From NCBI RefSeq assembly GCF_000725495.1, contig NZ_KL647039.1:86287-150286 (forward strand): a DNA stretch of 64,000 bases, given 5' to 3'. Source of the stretch: Streptomyces aureus. GTDB lineage: Bacteria > Actinomycetota > Actinomycetes > Streptomycetales > Streptomycetaceae. Positions 1-9,793 of this stretch are shown piece after piece. Numbering within the stretch: the stretch's first letter is position 1; each line of letters begins with the position of its first letter. The notes under the pieces were generated by a model, which saw only the letters and a list, made by a program, of their open reading frames with translations, ran no database searches and was not told where the DNA came from. The translations under genes and the position numbers were made by a program.

Positions 1-50
1 CCTCCCCCCAGCCCCCAGCCCCGAGCCCACGAACCCGAGAAACGACAAGA

Positions 51-77
51 CCCGCCCTCCCGAATGAGGAGGACGGG
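51..77. terminator. possible terminator hairpin after the DUF3017 gene
   Basis: Ten-base arms at 51-60 and 68-77 pair with one mismatch around a 7-base loop. The hairpin lies just past the stop of the leftward gene at 119. There is no T run, which is usual in Streptomyces, so this is only a structural guess. Confidence 0.35.
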
Positions 78-118
78 CCCCGACGGCCGAGAACGGCCCG
101 ACGCAAGAGCGCCGCGAT

Positions 119-712
119 TCAGCGAACCGTGAAGTGCAGGGTGTCGTCGAGGAACGGGATCTCGAGCCAAGGACCGGGCTGGGCCATCAGCGCGAGCACC
201 ACGATGGCGCCCCCCAGGACGCTGTAGGTGACCATGTCCGTGAAGCGGGAGCGGACCGCGAGCATGCCGACGCTGGGCAGCATCCACCGCATCACGGCAC
301 CCGCGAGCAGCGCCGCACCGATCAGGATCGTGCCGACGCGGAACAGGTCGAGCGCGGTGAGCAGCAGCCCGAGCGCGACGGCGGACAGCACGGTGAGGAT
401 GGGCCACTGCCGCGCCGGCGCGGGGGCGTCCCCGGGCGCTGCCCGGCCACCGCCCTCGGGCCGCGCGGTGTCGCGGGTGAACAACGGGAAGCGCCGCGTG
501 GTGCGCCGGGGCTTGCCCTCGGCGTCGGGCGCGCTGATCGCGTCCCGCACGGTCTCCTCCTCCGGAAGCCCCTCGACCCCGGACTCCGCCCCGGACCCCG
601 TCTCCCTCCCGGAGACGGGGACGCCCGCACCCTCCGCCTCCCGCACGGCCGACTCGGCGCCGCCGCGGGCCGTGCCGGCCTCGGACTCGTGGGTGTTGCC
701 GTCAGCCGACAC
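119..712 (-). CDS. DUF3017 family membrane protein
   Basis: 197 residues from a GTG start. The first ~95 residues are a Glu/Gly/Ala/Arg-rich, probably disordered cytoplasmic tail. The second half has three hydrophobic segments (about residues 103-120, 122-140 and 160-178) with conserved-looking [10 protein letters not shown] and [13 protein letters not shown] stretches typical of actinobacterial DUF3017 proteins. Its start overlaps the folD stop by 11 bases, so the two are co-transcribed and probably translationally coupled. The function of the family is unknown. The folD link is a widespread actinobacterial arrangement and does not show an enzymatic role. Confidence 0.85.
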   Translation of the reverse strand: MSADGNTHESEAGTARGGAESAVREAEGAGVPVSGRETGSGAESGVEGLPEEETVRDAISAPDAEGKPRRTTRRFPLFTRDTARPEGGGRAAPGDAPAPARQWPILTVLSAVALGLLLTALDLFRVGTILIGAALLAGAVMRWMLPSVGMLAVRSRFTDMVTYSVLGGAIVVLALMAQPGPWLEIPFLDDTLHFTVR

Positions 713-1556
713 TGCGCTCCGCCGCTTCCACCACGTTGACGAGCAGCTGGGCGCGGGTCATGGGGCCGACCCCGCCCGGGTTCGGGGAGATCCAGGCGGC
801 CACCTCGGCCACGTCCGGGTGGACGTCACCGACGATCTTGCCCTCGGCGCTGCGCGAGACACCGACGTCCAGGACGGCGGCGCCCGGCTTCACGTCCTCG
901 GCGCGGACGAGGTGCGCGGACCCGGCGGCGGCGATGATGATGTCGGCGCGCTTGAGGTGCGCGGAGAGGTCCCGGGTGCCGGTGTGGCACTGGGTGACCG
1001 TCGCGTTCTCGCTGCGCCGCGTCAGCAGCAGCGGCATCGGCCGCCCGATGGTCACGCCGCGGCCGACGACCACGACCTCGGCGCCCTTGATCTCCACGCC
1101 GTAGCGGCGCAGGAGCGTGAGGACACCGTTCGGGGTGCAGGGCAGCGGGGCGGGCTCGTTGAGGACGAGACGCCCGAGGTTCATCGGGTGCAGGCCGTCC
1201 GCGTCCTTGTCCGGGTCCATCAGTTCCAGGATGCGGTTCTCGTCGATGCCCTTGGGGAGCGGCAGCTGGACGATGTAGCCGGTGCAGGCGGGGTCCTCGT
1301 TCAGCTCACGGACCACCGCCTCGATCTCCTCCTGGGTGGCGGTCGCGGGCAGCTCGCGCTGGATGGAGGCGATGCCGACCTGGGCGCAGTCGCGGTGCTT
1401 GCCGGCGACGTACTTCTGGCTTCCGGGGTCGTCCCCGACGAGGACCGTCCCGAGGCCGGGCGTGACGCCCTTCTCCTTCAGGGCCGCCACGCGGACGGTC
1501 AGGTCGGACTTGATCGCGGCTGCGGTGGCCTTGCCATCGAGAATCTGGGCGGTCAT
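702..1556 (-). CDS. folD: bifunctional methylenetetrahydrofolate dehydrogenase/cyclohydrolase FolD
   Basis: 284 residues, the normal FolD length. The protein oxidises 5,10-methylene-THF with NADP and hydrolyses the product to 10-formyl-THF in the cytosol, supplying the formyl donor used by PurN and PurH encoded just to the right. Visible family marks are the catalytic Tyr49-x3-Lys53 pair, the QLPLP motif, [10 protein letters not shown], the Rossmann turn [11 protein letters not shown] and the C-terminal [10 protein letters not shown] signature. The ATG at 1556 is chosen because a GGGAGGATGGGG ribosome site precedes it and homologues start MTAQILDG. The longer in-frame extension to 2237 has no coding character. 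It heads an operon with the DUF3017 gene. Confidence 0.97.
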   Translation of the reverse strand: MTAQILDGKATAAAIKSDLTVRVAALKEKGVTPGLGTVLVGDDPGSQKYVAGKHRDCAQVGIASIQRELPATATQEEIEAVVRELNEDPACTGYIVQLPLPKGIDENRILELMDPDKDADGLHPMNLGRLVLNEPAPLPCTPNGVLTLLRRYGVEIKGAEVVVVGRGVTIGRPMPLLLTRRSENATVTQCHTGTRDLSAHLKRADIIIAAAGSAHLVRAEDVKPGAAVLDVGVSRSAEGKIVGDVHPDVAEVAAWISPNPGGVGPMTRAQLLVNVVEAAERSVG

Positions 1557-1892
1557 GCCCCCCATCCTCCCGGATGACGCGGCCCAGGTTCCAATCCGGG
1601 TCCGAACCGAGTCCGAACCAGCCCCGCACGAGCCCCGCACCAGCCCCCGGAGCAGCCTTTCAGCCACCCGACGACGGCCGCCGCATGCCCGATTCGCCCG
1701 TATCAGGCCATGATCAGTCATGTTGCACTTGGACAACACATACGGAATGGCGCTGGACAAGTAAGAGACTGCTAAAGAACGATGAGCACACACAGTGTCG
1801 CGGGCAGTACCGGGGGGACGGACCGCTCTGTAGAAATTCCTCCGAACCGTGCCGCGCGTAGTCCCCGCACCAGGCAACGGAGGAAACCCGCC
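1557..1892. other. divergent intergenic region between folD and a membrane protein gene
   Basis: 336 bases without a supported gene. It must hold the folD promoter and the promoter of the rightward gene at 1893. The stretch around 1715-1800 is clearly more A/T-rich than its surroundings and is the likely location of both. I could not assign a convincing -35/-10 pair. Open frames crossing this region have no start signal or coding bias. Confidence 0.6.
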
Positions 1893-2528
1893 ATGAGTTT
1901 CGGCGACCCGAACAACCCCTACGGCCCCCCGCCGCAGCAGCCTCCCGCCGCACCGCCGGCCGCTCCCGGCTACGGGTACCCCCAGGCCCCGCCGAACGTT
2001 CCCCCGCAGGGCTACGGCTACCCGCAGCAGCCCGCGTACCCCGGTTACCCGGGCGGCAACATGATGCCGCAGACGATGCCGGGCCTGATGACGACCGCGC
2101 GCGTGCTGCTGTACATCGTGGCGGGCGTCCAGATCCTGATCGGCATCTTCGCCATCTTCGGCGCCGCGACGATCAACGACGCGTCGAACGCCGGCGAGGA
2201 CACCTTCGGCAACAACGGCCTGTCCGACATCGGCCACGCCTCCGCGGGCATCATCTTCGTGATCGCGCTGATCTTCCTCGGCCTCGCGGCTCTGTCGATC
2301 ACGCTGGGCGTCAAGTTCACCAGAGGCGGCCAGGGCATCCGGATCACCACCATGGTGTACGGCATCCTGGGCTCCCTGATGGGCTTCCTGGGCCTGATCA
2401 ACGCGGCGGACGTCGGGTCCTCCGCGTCGCTGGTGTTCGCGCTGCTGTGGGTCGGCTTCGGCGGTGTGATGGCGGCGGCGATGATCGCGCCGTCCGGAGC
2501 CGCGTGGTTCAACCGTCCCCGTTACTGA
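1893..2528 (+). CDS. Pro/Tyr/Gly-rich N-terminal, four-helix membrane protein
   Basis: 211 residues. The first ~60 residues are a flexible cytoplasmic region rich in Pro, Tyr and Gly (GYGYPQ-type repeats). Four hydrophobic segments follow at about 66-90, 108-130, 140-165 and 170-200. The ATG at 1893 is preceded by ACGGAGGA at a good distance, so it is preferred over the upstream in-frame ATG at 1782. Similar proline-rich small membrane proteins are common in Streptomyces, often with a DUF4190/DUF4064-like core, but no enzymatic motif is visible. Function unknown. It is transcribed alone and ends at a strong bidirectional terminator. Confidence 0.8.
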   Translation: MSFGDPNNPYGPPPQQPPAAPPAAPGYGYPQAPPNVPPQGYGYPQQPAYPGYPGGNMMPQTMPGLMTTARVLLYIVAGVQILIGIFAIFGAATINDASNAGEDTFGNNGLSDIGHASAGIIFVIALIFLGLAALSITLGVKFTRGGQGIRITTMVYGILGSLMGFLGLINAADVGSSASLVFALLWVGFGGVMAAAMIAPSGAAWFNRPRY

Positions 2529-2563
2529 CCGTCCGGTCGCGTACCGGCCGTTCCGTCACGCGC

Positions 2564-2604
2564 CGAGGGCCGTGTCCCCCCGTCGAAGGGGGACACGGCC
2601 CTCG
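2564..2604. terminator. bidirectional terminator
   Basis: A perfect 17-bp stem (2564-2580 with 2588-2604) and a 7-base loop sit between two convergent genes, the membrane protein ending at 2528 and purH ending at 2620. It is G/C-rich and lacks a long T run. Confidence 0.85.
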
Positions 2605-2619
2605 CGTCGTTCAGCCCGA

Positions 2620-4209
2620 TCAGTGGAAGAAGTGGCGCGTACCGGTGAAGTACATCGTGATGCCGGCCTTCTTCGCGGCCTCCACGACCAGCTCGTCGCG
2701 GACCGAACCGCCCGGCTGGACCACGGCCTTGACGCCGGCGTCGGCCAGGATCTCCAGGCCGTCGGGGAACGGGAAGAACGCGTCCGAAGCGGCGTAGGAA
2801 CCGCGGGCACGCTCCGCACCGGCCCGCTCGACCGCGAGCTTCGCGGAGTCGACGCGGTTGACCTGGCCCATGCCGACGCCGACCGAGGCGCCGTCCTTGG
2901 CGAGCAGGATGGCATTGGACTTCACCGCGCGGCAGGCGCGCCAGGCGAAGGCCAGCTCGTCCAGCTCGCCCTCGCTCAGGGCGTCACCGGTCGCCAGCGT
3001 CCAGCTCGCCGGGTTGTCGCCGGCGGCCTGGAGGCGGTCGGTGACCTGGAGCAGCGCGCCGCCGTCGACGGGCTTGATCTCGACCGGGGCGGCCGGGGCC
3101 TGATGGGCCCGCAGCACGCGGATGTTCTTCTTCTTGGTGAGGGCCTCGAGGGCGCCGTCCTCGTACTCGGGCGCGACGATGACCTCGGTGAAGATCTCCG
3201 CGACCTGCTCGGCCATCTCCTTGGTGACCGGGCGGTTGACCGCGATCACACCGCCGAACGCGGACAGCGGGTCGCAGGCGTGCGCCTTGCGGTGCGCCTC
3301 GGCGACGTTCGACGCGACGGCGATCCCGCACGGGTTGGCGTGCTTGATGATCGCGACGCAGGGGTCCTCGTGGTCGTACGCGGCACGGCGCGCGGCGTCC
3401 GTGTCCGTGTAGTTGTTGTACGACATCTCCTTGCCGTGCAGCTGCTCGGCCTCGGCGAGGCCGCCCGTGCCGGAGGTGTAGAGGGCGGCGGGCTGGTGCG
3501 GGTTCTCGCCGTAGCGCAGGGTGTGCGCGCGCTCCCAGGTGGCGCCGAGGAAGTCGGGGAACTGGGAGTCGTCGACGGGCGCGTACGAGGAGGCGAACCA
3601 GGAGGCGACGGCGACGTCGTAGGCGGCCGTGTGCTGGAAGGCCTCGGCGGCGAGCCGCTTGCGGGTGCGCAGGTCGAAGCCGCCGCTCCGCACGGCGCCG
3701 AGGACGTCGTCGTAACGGCCGGGGCTGGTGACGACGGCGACCGAGGGGTGGTTCTTGGCGGCCGCGCGGACCATCGAGGGACCGCCGATGTCGATCTGCT
3801 CGACGCACTCGTCCGGGGTGGCGCCGGACGCGACCGTCTCCCGGAACGGGTAGAGGTTGACGACGACCAGGTCGAAGGGCTCGACGCCGAGCTCGGCCAG
3901 CTGCTGCCGGTGGCTCTCGAGACGCAGGTCGGCGAGGATGCCGGCGTGGACCTTGGGGTGCAGGGTCTTGACGCGGCCGTCCAGGCACTCGGGGAAGCCG
4001 GTCAGCTCCTCCACCTTGGTGACGGGCACCCCGGCCGCGGCGATCTTCGCGGCGGTGGACCCGGTGGAGACGAGCTCGACGCCGGCGGCGTGCAGCCCGC
4101 GGGCCAGCTCCTCGAGGCCGGTCTTGTCGTACACGCTGACCAGCGCGCGGCGGATGACCCGCTTGGTGCCCTCGGTGCTGTCGGCCGTGACTGTGCTGTC
4201 GGCGGTCAC
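2620..4209 (-). CDS. purH: bifunctional AICAR transformylase/IMP cyclohydrolase PurH
   Basis: 529 residues, full length. Catalyses the last two steps of IMP synthesis: formyl transfer from 10-formyl-THF to AICAR, then ring closure. The N-terminal IMP cyclohydrolase (MGS-like) domain is at about residues 18-160 ([18 protein letters not shown]). The C-terminal transformylase domain contains the KHANPCG motif, with Lys and His of the active site, and the [10 protein letters not shown] motif. The GTG start at 4209 overlaps the purN stop by four bases (GTGA), giving translational coupling. With folD nearby the enzyme's formyl donor is supplied locally. Confidence 0.97.
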   Translation of the reverse strand: MTADSTVTADSTEGTKRVIRRALVSVYDKTGLEELARGLHAAGVELVSTGSTAAKIAAAGVPVTKVEELTGFPECLDGRVKTLHPKVHAGILADLRLESHRQQLAELGVEPFDLVVVNLYPFRETVASGATPDECVEQIDIGGPSMVRAAAKNHPSVAVVTSPGRYDDVLGAVRSGGFDLRTRKRLAAEAFQHTAAYDVAVASWFASSYAPVDDSQFPDFLGATWERAHTLRYGENPHQPAALYTSGTGGLAEAEQLHGKEMSYNNYTDTDAARRAAYDHEDPCVAIIKHANPCGIAVASNVAEAHRKAHACDPLSAFGGVIAVNRPVTKEMAEQVAEIFTEVIVAPEYEDGALEALTKKKNIRVLRAHQAPAAPVEIKPVDGGALLQVTDRLQAAGDNPASWTLATGDALSEGELDELAFAWRACRAVKSNAILLAKDGASVGVGMGQVNRVDSAKLAVERAGAERARGSYAASDAFFPFPDGLEILADAGVKAVVQPGGSVRDELVVEAAKKAGITMYFTGTRHFFH

Positions 4210-4826
4210 TGGATAACTACCTTTCGTCCCTCAATGCGATAGCCGTTGCGGGCGAGCCGCCCCACGACATCGACGAGCAGCCTTCGCTCGACTTCCTTGA
4301 TGCGCTCGTGCAGAGCGCTCTCGTCGTCCTCGTCCCGGACCTCCACCACGCCCTGCGCGATGATCGGTCCGGTGTCGACGCCGTCGTCGACGAAGTGGAC
4401 GGTGCAGCCGGTGACCCGGGCTCCGTACGCGAGCGCGTCACGGACGCCGTGGGCGCCGGGAAAACTGGGCAGCAGCGCGGGGTGGGTGTTGACGAACCGC
4501 CCGCCGAACCGGGCGAGGAATTCCTTCCCCACGATCTTCATGAACCCGGCGGACACGACGAGGTCGGGCTCGTACGCGGCGGTCGCCTCGGCGAGCGCCC
4601 GGTCCCAGTCGTCACGGCCGGCGTGGTCCTTGACCTTGCAGACGAAGGTCGGGAGCCCGGCCCGCTCGGCCCGCGCGAGCCCCTCGATGCCGTCCCGGTC
4701 GGCGCCGACGGCCACGATCTCGGCACCGTAGGCCGCCGGGCCCGCCTCCGCGACGGCGTCGAGCAGGGCCTGCAGATTCGTACCTGATCCGGAGACCAGC
4801 ACGACGAGGCGCTTGGTCTTGGCCAC
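4206..4826 (-). CDS. purN: phosphoribosylglycinamide formyltransferase PurN
   Basis: 206 residues. Transfers formyl from 10-formyl-THF to GAR in purine synthesis. The N-terminal SGSGTNLQ phosphate-binding loop is at 12-19. The catalytic trio is Asn113 and His115 ([10 protein letters not shown]) and Asp151 (DDGVDTGP). The GTG at 4826 is chosen because a GAAAGGG ribosome site lies upstream and the product then starts [13 protein letters not shown] like homologues. A longer frame to 4994 adds an unlikely Pro-rich leader. It is the first gene of the purN-purH operon. Confidence 0.96.
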   Translation of the reverse strand: MAKTKRLVVLVSGSGTNLQALLDAVAEAGPAAYGAEIVAVGADRDGIEGLARAERAGLPTFVCKVKDHAGRDDWDRALAEATAAYEPDLVVSAGFMKIVGKEFLARFGGRFVNTHPALLPSFPGAHGVRDALAYGARVTGCTVHFVDDGVDTGPIIAQGVVEVRDEDDESALHERIKEVERRLLVDVVGRLARNGYRIEGRKVVIQ

Positions 4827-5295
4827 GAGGGGGCCCTTTCTCGGGGGAGCGTTTGTACGGTCGTACGAATGCTTCGCGCCCCGGGATACGGGGAAGTCTA
4901 CGAACCGGCCGACCGTCAGCAACGATACCGGCACACCGGGCGGCCCCCACGGGACGGGGGCGAGGCCGGAAGGTAGCGTCTGGGGAGGATCCACCCGGGA
5001 ACACCTCCGGCACGGGGAACGCCCTGTGCGCGCGGGACGTTGACCTGGGACGAGAACGAACGTCCGGGGCGTGGCCCCGGCACCACCTGCGGCACGGGCC
5101 CCGGAGACCTCCGGAGCGGGTGCCGGGGGGTACGAAACTCGGGGCGCGAGTCCGGAGTGCGAAAGCTCGGGGCGTCGGTCCGGGGCGGACCGGCCGAGGC
5201 GTCAGCCCGGAAGGACCGGCCCGGGGCGCGCGTCGCGGGCGAAACCGTGTGGACACGCCGCCTGCCAGAACCACCAAGGGGAAGACGCTCACCTG
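4827..5295. other. divergent intergenic region with imperfect direct repeats
   Basis: 469 bases with no supported gene. It should contain the purNH promoter (the relatively A/T-rich stretch 4850-4930, including TTTGTACGGTCGTACGAATG) and the promoter for the gene at 5296. An imperfect ~26-bp direct repeat is present at 5131-5155 and 5158-5183 (core CTCGGGGCG...TCCGG). No known operator could be assigned. Confidence 0.5.
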
Positions 5296-6129
5296 ATGCC
5301 GGACCGCAGTCTCCGACTCCCTCCGCTCCTGCTGCGCGAGCGGCGCCCTTCGTCCACCCCGCCGAGGCCGGGCGACGGTTCCACCGGCGAGCCCGGCTCC
5401 GCGGACGGGAACGGCGGCTCGGCGGGCACCGGCGGCTCGGACGGGCACGGACCCGACACGCCCGGCACCCCTCCCGGCCAGGACGACAACCCGTTCGCAC
5501 CGCCGCCGGAGGGGACGCCCGACCGGCCCTGGCAGCCACGTCGGCCCGGACAGGGCTCCGGCGAGGGCGGCGCGGACGGCGGCCAGGACGGCCCCTCCCC
5601 CTGGGGCAGCCAGTGGAGCGACCGGCAGCCCGGCCCGTCCAGCGGCGGCGGCTTCGGCGACCGGCCGCGCGCCCCGCAGGGGCAGGGCGGTCCCGAGGGC
5701 CCGGGCGGCACGCCCGGCGGCGGCATGCGCTGGGACCCCACGGACCCGGCCCAGCGCCGCGCCCGTTACGCCCTGCTCTCCGGTATGTGGGCGTTCTTCT
5801 TCGTCCTCTTCGGCTGGCCGTACGTGGCCCTGCTGCTCGGCGCGCTCGCCCTGTACTGGGGCGGCAGCGCGCTGCGTTCCCGGTCGCGGACGCCGGACCC
5901 GGACGCCCCGGCGCCCGATGCGAACAGCCGCCCGCAGCTGACCGCCGCGGTGAGCGGCATCGTCACCGCGTCGCTGGCCATCGTGCTGGTCGCGGGGGTC
6001 TTCACCGCCCACCTCGTCTACAGCGACTACTACTCCTGCACGAACGACGCCCTGACGAACGCCGCGAAGAAGTCCTGCAACGACCTGCTCCCGAAGGACC
6101 TCCGCGGCCTCCTGGGCACCCACGACTGA
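5296..6129 (+). CDS. Gly/Pro-rich membrane protein of unknown function
   Basis: 277 residues from the ATG at 5296, preceded by AAGGGGAAG. The first ~155 residues are low-complexity Gly/Pro/Asp/Ser/Gln sequence, probably cytoplasmic and disordered. Two hydrophobic segments follow at about 164-195 and 220-245. The last ~30 residues contain two cysteines ([15 protein letters not shown]) that could form an extracytoplasmic disulfide. The protein resembles the DUF4190-type membrane proteins of actinobacteria. A longer in-frame start (5071) gives a Pro/Arg-rich leader without a ribosome site and was not used. The gene stands alone and converges on the DUF6350 gene. Confidence 0.72.
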   Translation: MPDRSLRLPPLLLRERRPSSTPPRPGDGSTGEPGSADGNGGSAGTGGSDGHGPDTPGTPPGQDDNPFAPPPEGTPDRPWQPRRPGQGSGEGGADGGQDGPSPWGSQWSDRQPGPSSGGGFGDRPRAPQGQGGPEGPGGTPGGGMRWDPTDPAQRRARYALLSGMWAFFFVLFGWPYVALLLGALALYWGGSALRSRSRTPDPDAPAPDANSRPQLTAAVSGIVTASLAIVLVAGVFTAHLVYSDYYSCTNDALTNAAKKSCNDLLPKDLRGLLGTHD

Positions 6130-6144
6130 CCCCGCCCTGCACGC

Positions 6145-6172
6145 CGGGCCGGACGGAACCACGTCCGGCCCG
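6145..6172. terminator. terminator hairpin
   Basis: A perfect 11-bp stem (6145-6155 with 6162-6172) around a 6-base loop, 15 bases after the stop at 6129. It lies in the 324-base convergent gap between this gene and the DUF6350 gene. Confidence 0.75.
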
Positions 6173-6367
6173 CCCGCGGTCGTGCCCGGACCCGCCAGGC
6201 CGACCCGCCGGTCCTGAACGGGCCCCTGGGACACGGACGCAGGGGCCGCCACAGCAGGGCCAGGGACTCCCCGAGAGACCCACCGGCTCACCGCGCCCCC
6301 GCTCGGACCGCTGAGCCGGGACCCGGCGAACCTCTCCCGGCCCGGCGGGGCGGAATCCGGGCCCCGG

Positions 6368-6440
6368 GAACCCCGCCCGGCCCGACAGGACGGGAGCCGG
6401 AGCCGGAGCTCAGGGGACCCCGCCCGGCCCGGCAGCACGG
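6368..6440. repeat. imperfect direct repeat in convergent gap
   Basis: Two ~25-bp near-identical units (core CCCCGCCCGGCCCG, at about 6368-6393 and 6416-6440) lie in the convergent region between genes ending at 6129 and 6454. No gene is seen in the rest of the gap. It may be a short intergenic minisatellite. Confidence 0.5.
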
Positions 6441-6453
6441 AAGTCAGCGCAGC

Positions 6454-8355
6454 TCAGTGGGGCGACCTGCCCTCCGGGGCGGCCGGTCCGTCCTCGCTCC
6501 GCGGACCCCGCCCGTCGGCGTTCCCGGACGTCTCCCCGCCCTCCCGGCCCTCACGGTCCTTCCCGCCCTCCGGGCCGTCGTGCCGCTCCTCGTCCGACGG
6601 ACCCTGCGGGTCCCCGGACCCGGGAGGGGTGCTCTCCCCGCCCGCCTTGCGCAACGTCTCCCGGCGGGTCTCGCTCGACAGGTCCCCGTACCAGGCGCCC
6701 GCAGGAGCCTCCCCGGGCAGCAGGTCGTACGGCTCGAAGGGGTCGTAGGAATCGTCGGGGTCGTAGGCCTCGTACGGGTCGAAGCTCTCGACGACCGACT
6801 CCAGCACCGTGGGGCCGGTCCGGCCGGCGCCGGACGGGGAGCCCTGGAGCGGCAGCGGCGTCGGCACCGACGGCACGGCGGCACCCCTGCGCCACGGCAT
6901 CCGCAGGCGGGTCCACGGCCGCGGAGCCGACCAGGTCCCGCGCGCCTTCGGGCGCGCCCACGCGCCCCTGACCAGCGCACGCCCCCGATTCCTCCACTCG
7001 GCCGCACCCGCCGCGACGGGAATGCCGACGACCGCCGTCCACACCGCCGCCACCGGCCCGACCTGCCACCACACCGGCCCGAAGTGGCTCAGGGCGTGGA
7101 CCCCGAGCGGCCCGCCGGCCAGTCCGGCGAGCACGCCGAGCGCGATCCCGCACCATCCGGCGGCGATCGACACGACGGTCACCGTCCGCCCGAGCGGCCA
7201 GGGCTCCCCGCGGCCCGCGCTCCCCTGTTCGGCCCCCGCCTTCACCGCGCACCACGCCACGGTCACCCCGGCGGCCAGCGGCACCAGCCCGCTCAGCCAG
7301 GCCGGCGGCGCCCCGGACCCCGCCTGCGGCAGGGCCGCGAGCAGCGGGAACGCGGGGAGCGGACCGGCGGGCGCGTGCGTCCCCGGGACGGCGGCGGTCA
7401 GCGGCCCTGCGACATGACCCGCGCTCAGGACGACTCCGGGACCGAGTCCGTAGGCGGCCCCCCATACGGCCGCGTTCGGCACCAGGACCAGGCACAGCAG
7501 CAGGACGGCGAAGCGGCCCGACCACACCCCGGCGACCTGGACGAGGGAGGCGCGCGCCGTGTCCCCGTGCCACACGAGGGACGCCGCCACGAGCAGGGCT
7601 CCGCCGCCGACGAGGACCGCGACCCCGGCCGTGGCGGCCCGCGCGGCGGCGCCGAGCACCCGGTCGTCGGCGCCGACGAGACGGCGCGCGGCCGGGAGCG
7701 GACGCCCCGAGGCCGGAGCCGGAGCCGTCCCGGCGCTCCGGTGTCCGCCGGGGAGCGGCAGCGGCTTCCCGGGCCGCCTCCCCCGCACCGGCCTCGGGCC
7801 CCACGGGCGCCCGTGCGCCGTCCAGACCCCCGCTCCCGCGGCCGTCACCGCGAGCAGGGGGAGGCAGAGCGCCGCCCACACCCAGGAGGGGCGCAGCGTG
7901 CCGCCGGAGGCGTACGCCGCGGCGGCCCCGCCGACGGCCAGATAGCCGGCCACGACACCGGCCCAGGCCGTGCGCGGTGACGACTCCGACGTGACGTCGG
8001 CCGCCTCCCGGGCGGCCCGGTGGAGCAGCCACACCGGAAGGGCGAGCAGGAGCAGCGGCGTCACCCCCACCGGCATCGGCAGCCCTGACAGGGTGTCGGT
8101 GCGGATCAGCTCCACCCCGTGGGCGAGCAGCCAGAGCGCGGCGGCGGCGTGCAGCGCCCCGCCGGGCCCGCTGTCCGGATACGGCGAGCTGATCCACAGC
8201 ACCATGGCGAGAACGGCGAACGAGGCGAGTCCGAGCCCCGCGGCGAAGACGCCGCCCAGGAGGCTCGTGGCCAGTCCGGGTGATCGGTCGCGCATCCGGG
8301 TGAGCAGGTGCGACAACGAGAGCCTGCGGTCGGTGATTTGGGTCACGACCCTCAT
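6454..8355 (-). CDS. DUF6350 polytopic membrane protein
   Basis: 633 residues with about ten or more hydrophobic segments between residues ~30 and 480 (for example [20 protein letters not shown] and [16 protein letters not shown]), matching the actinobacterial DUF6350 family often named 'cell division protein PerM-like'. The last ~150 residues are a charged cytoplasmic tail with acidic Tyr-rich repeats ([19 protein letters not shown]) and a Glu/Gly/Arg-rich end. No catalytic motif is visible and the function is unproven. The ATG at 8355 lies in a 96-base divergent region shared with the gene at 8452. The position beside purN/purH is conserved in Streptomyces, from memory. Confidence 0.8.
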   Translation of the reverse strand: MRVVTQITDRRLSLSHLLTRMRDRSPGLATSLLGGVFAAGLGLASFAVLAMVLWISSPYPDSGPGGALHAAAALWLLAHGVELIRTDTLSGLPMPVGVTPLLLLALPVWLLHRAAREAADVTSESSPRTAWAGVVAGYLAVGGAAAAYASGGTLRPSWVWAALCLPLLAVTAAGAGVWTAHGRPWGPRPVRGRRPGKPLPLPGGHRSAGTAPAPASGRPLPAARRLVGADDRVLGAAARAATAGVAVLVGGGALLVAASLVWHGDTARASLVQVAGVWSGRFAVLLLCLVLVPNAAVWGAAYGLGPGVVLSAGHVAGPLTAAVPGTHAPAGPLPAFPLLAALPQAGSGAPPAWLSGLVPLAAGVTVAWCAVKAGAEQGSAGRGEPWPLGRTVTVVSIAAGWCGIALGVLAGLAGGPLGVHALSHFGPVWWQVGPVAAVWTAVVGIPVAAGAAEWRNRGRALVRGAWARPKARGTWSAPRPWTRLRMPWRRGAAVPSVPTPLPLQGSPSGAGRTGPTVLESVVESFDPYEAYDPDDSYDPFEPYDLLPGEAPAGAWYGDLSSETRRETLRKAGGESTPPGSGDPQGPSDEERHDGPEGGKDREGREGGETSGNADGRGPRSEDGPAAPEGRSPH

Positions 8356-8431
8356 GCTCCCAACGACACGCGCTTTCTCGTCGTAACAGGCGAACCCTGG
8401 ATGTGTCGCTCAATATGCAGTTATGTACTTT

Positions 8432-8441
8432 TTCGTACGAA
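8432..8441. promoter_or_regulatory. 10-bp palindrome TTCGTACGAA upstream of the XRE/sigma-like gene
   Basis: A perfect palindrome TTCGTACGAA sits 10 bases before the GTG start at 8452, in the only A/T-rich part of the divergent region (8410-8445). It overlaps the start of the ribosome site. As the gene encodes its own HTH domain, this could be an autoregulatory operator, but that is inference. Confidence 0.35.
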
Positions 8442-8451
8442 GGGGCAGTCT

Positions 8452-9699
8452 GTGGAACCCGATCTGACACAGAGCCCCGCCTCCCCGCTGCCGGCGCCCA
8501 AGGAGCGCCGGCGTCTGCGCGAGAGCCGGTCGCTCACCCAGACGGACGTGGCCACCCGGCTCGGCGTCAGCCGGGCGACGGTGCGCTCGTGGGAGACCGG
8601 CCGTTCGGCCCCGCGCGGCCGTATGCGGGAGGCGTACACGAGACTCCTCCTGACCGATCCGGCCTCCGCCCGGGCGGAGATGAACACCCGTCAGGAGGAC
8701 GTCGCCCCCGAGCTGGTGGGGGCGGGGACGGGAGCGGCACCGGCCCGCGAGATCGCCCGGACGGCCGTACGAGGAGAGCGGCCGGTCGCGGAAGGGAAAC
8801 GTTCCGCCAGTACCGGGGAGCGGCCCGGGCGGAACCGGCCCGGGAGACGGCCCGCCGAGGAGCGGCTCGACGCGGCCGGGGACTCCGGGCTCGCGGAGTC
8901 CTCGCTGACGCCCGCTCAGGCCTTCGACGCCCTCTACGCGTTCTGCGCCCCCGCCCTCGTACGCCAGGCCTATCTGCTGACCGGGCGGCGCGAACTGGCC
9001 CGCGAGTCGGTGGAACGGGCGTTCCAGCAGGCCTGGTACCGCTGGCCCGAGGTGGCCGTGGACCCCGACCCGGCCGGATGGGTGCGCGCGACGGTCTACG
9101 AGTACGCGCTCTCCCCCTGGCACCGGCTGCGCCCCCGCTACCGGCACCCGGAGGCACCGCCCACGGCCCCCGCCGACCGCGCCCTGCTCGACGCGCTCCT
9201 CGAGCTGCCGCCGGTGTACCGCCGCACCCTCGTGCTGTTCGACGGCGTGGGGCTCGGGCTGCCGGAGACTGCGGCCGAGACGGAGGCGAGCACGCCCGCG
9301 GCGGCCAACCGTGTGCTGCACGCGCGCGAGGCCGTCGCCACCCGGCTGCCGGAGCTGACGTCGCCGGGGGACCTGCACCGGCGGCTCACGGAGCTGGCGA
9401 GCGCGGAGCGGCTGCGCGCGGCGAAGCCCCGTACCGTCCGCTGGTACGGGGAGCGCCGGGCCCAGCAGTGGACCCGGGCCGCGATCGCCTTCACGGCCCT
9501 GCTGATCGGGGTGACGGCCCTGACGCTCGGTACCGCCCCGGACCACTACGAGGCCCCGCTCGCGCCGCCGGAGACGATCCACGGCCTGCCGCCCCGGGCC
9601 GCTCCCGGCCCGCTCTCGTCGGCGGAGCTCAAGCTGCGCGCCCGGCTGCGGTCGCGGGAGATGCACGGTCCGGAGCGGCTGATCCCGGAGAACCGCTGA
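8452..9699 (+). CDS. XRE HTH / sigma-70-like / transmembrane fusion regulator
   Basis: 415 residues from a GTG start with GAAGGGG upstream. An XRE-type helix-turn-helix is at about residues 18-65 (SLTQTDVATRLGVSRATVRSWETG). A basic Pro/Arg-rich linker follows. Residues ~155-320 look like a degenerate ECF sigma factor: a region-2-like helix bundle (FDALYAFCAPALVRQAYLLTG), then a region-4-like part (LLELPPVYRRTLVLFDGVGL). A single membrane helix is at about 343-362 (TRAAIAFTALLIGVTALTLG), followed by ~50 outside residues. This reads as a membrane-tethered transcription regulator. Whether it still binds RNA polymerase is unknown. It is divergent from DUF6350 and ends at a strong terminator. Confidence 0.8.
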   Translation: MEPDLTQSPASPLPAPKERRRLRESRSLTQTDVATRLGVSRATVRSWETGRSAPRGRMREAYTRLLLTDPASARAEMNTRQEDVAPELVGAGTGAAPAREIARTAVRGERPVAEGKRSASTGERPGRNRPGRRPAEERLDAAGDSGLAESSLTPAQAFDALYAFCAPALVRQAYLLTGRRELARESVERAFQQAWYRWPEVAVDPDPAGWVRATVYEYALSPWHRLRPRYRHPEAPPTAPADRALLDALLELPPVYRRTLVLFDGVGLGLPETAAETEASTPAAANRVLHAREAVATRLPELTSPGDLHRRLTELASAERLRAAKPRTVRWYGERRAQQWTRAAIAFTALLIGVTALTLGTAPDHYEAPLAPPETIHGLPPRAAPGPLSSAELKLRARLRSREMHGPERLIPENR

Positions 9700-9729
9700 C
9701 CCCCGCGGCCGGGAGTGGCGGTGACGCGA

Positions 9730-9779
9730 GAACGCCGGTGGGCCCGCACCCTCGAAAGGGTGCGGGCCCACCGGCGTTC
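9730..9779. terminator. strong bidirectional terminator
   Basis: A perfect 23-bp stem (9730-9752 with 9757-9779) with a CGAA tetraloop lies between the convergent sigma-like gene and sucD. It is one of the most stable structures in the window. Confidence 0.93.
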
Positions 9780-9793
9780 GGTCGTGCGAGGAC

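Noticed and set aside
228..1577. Long plus-strand open frame opposite DUF3017 and folD
   Set aside because: Antisense shadow of folD and the DUF3017 gene; the minus-strand products match known families and the plus frame is Arg/Gly/Asp-rich with no family signal.
1557..2237. N-terminal extension of the folD frame to 2237
   Set aside because: It crosses the divergent promoter region and the opposite gene, and homologues start at MTAQILDG (1556) with a good ribosome site.
2572..4242. 556-codon plus-strand frame over purH
   Set aside because: Antisense of purH, whose motifs are complete on the minus strand.
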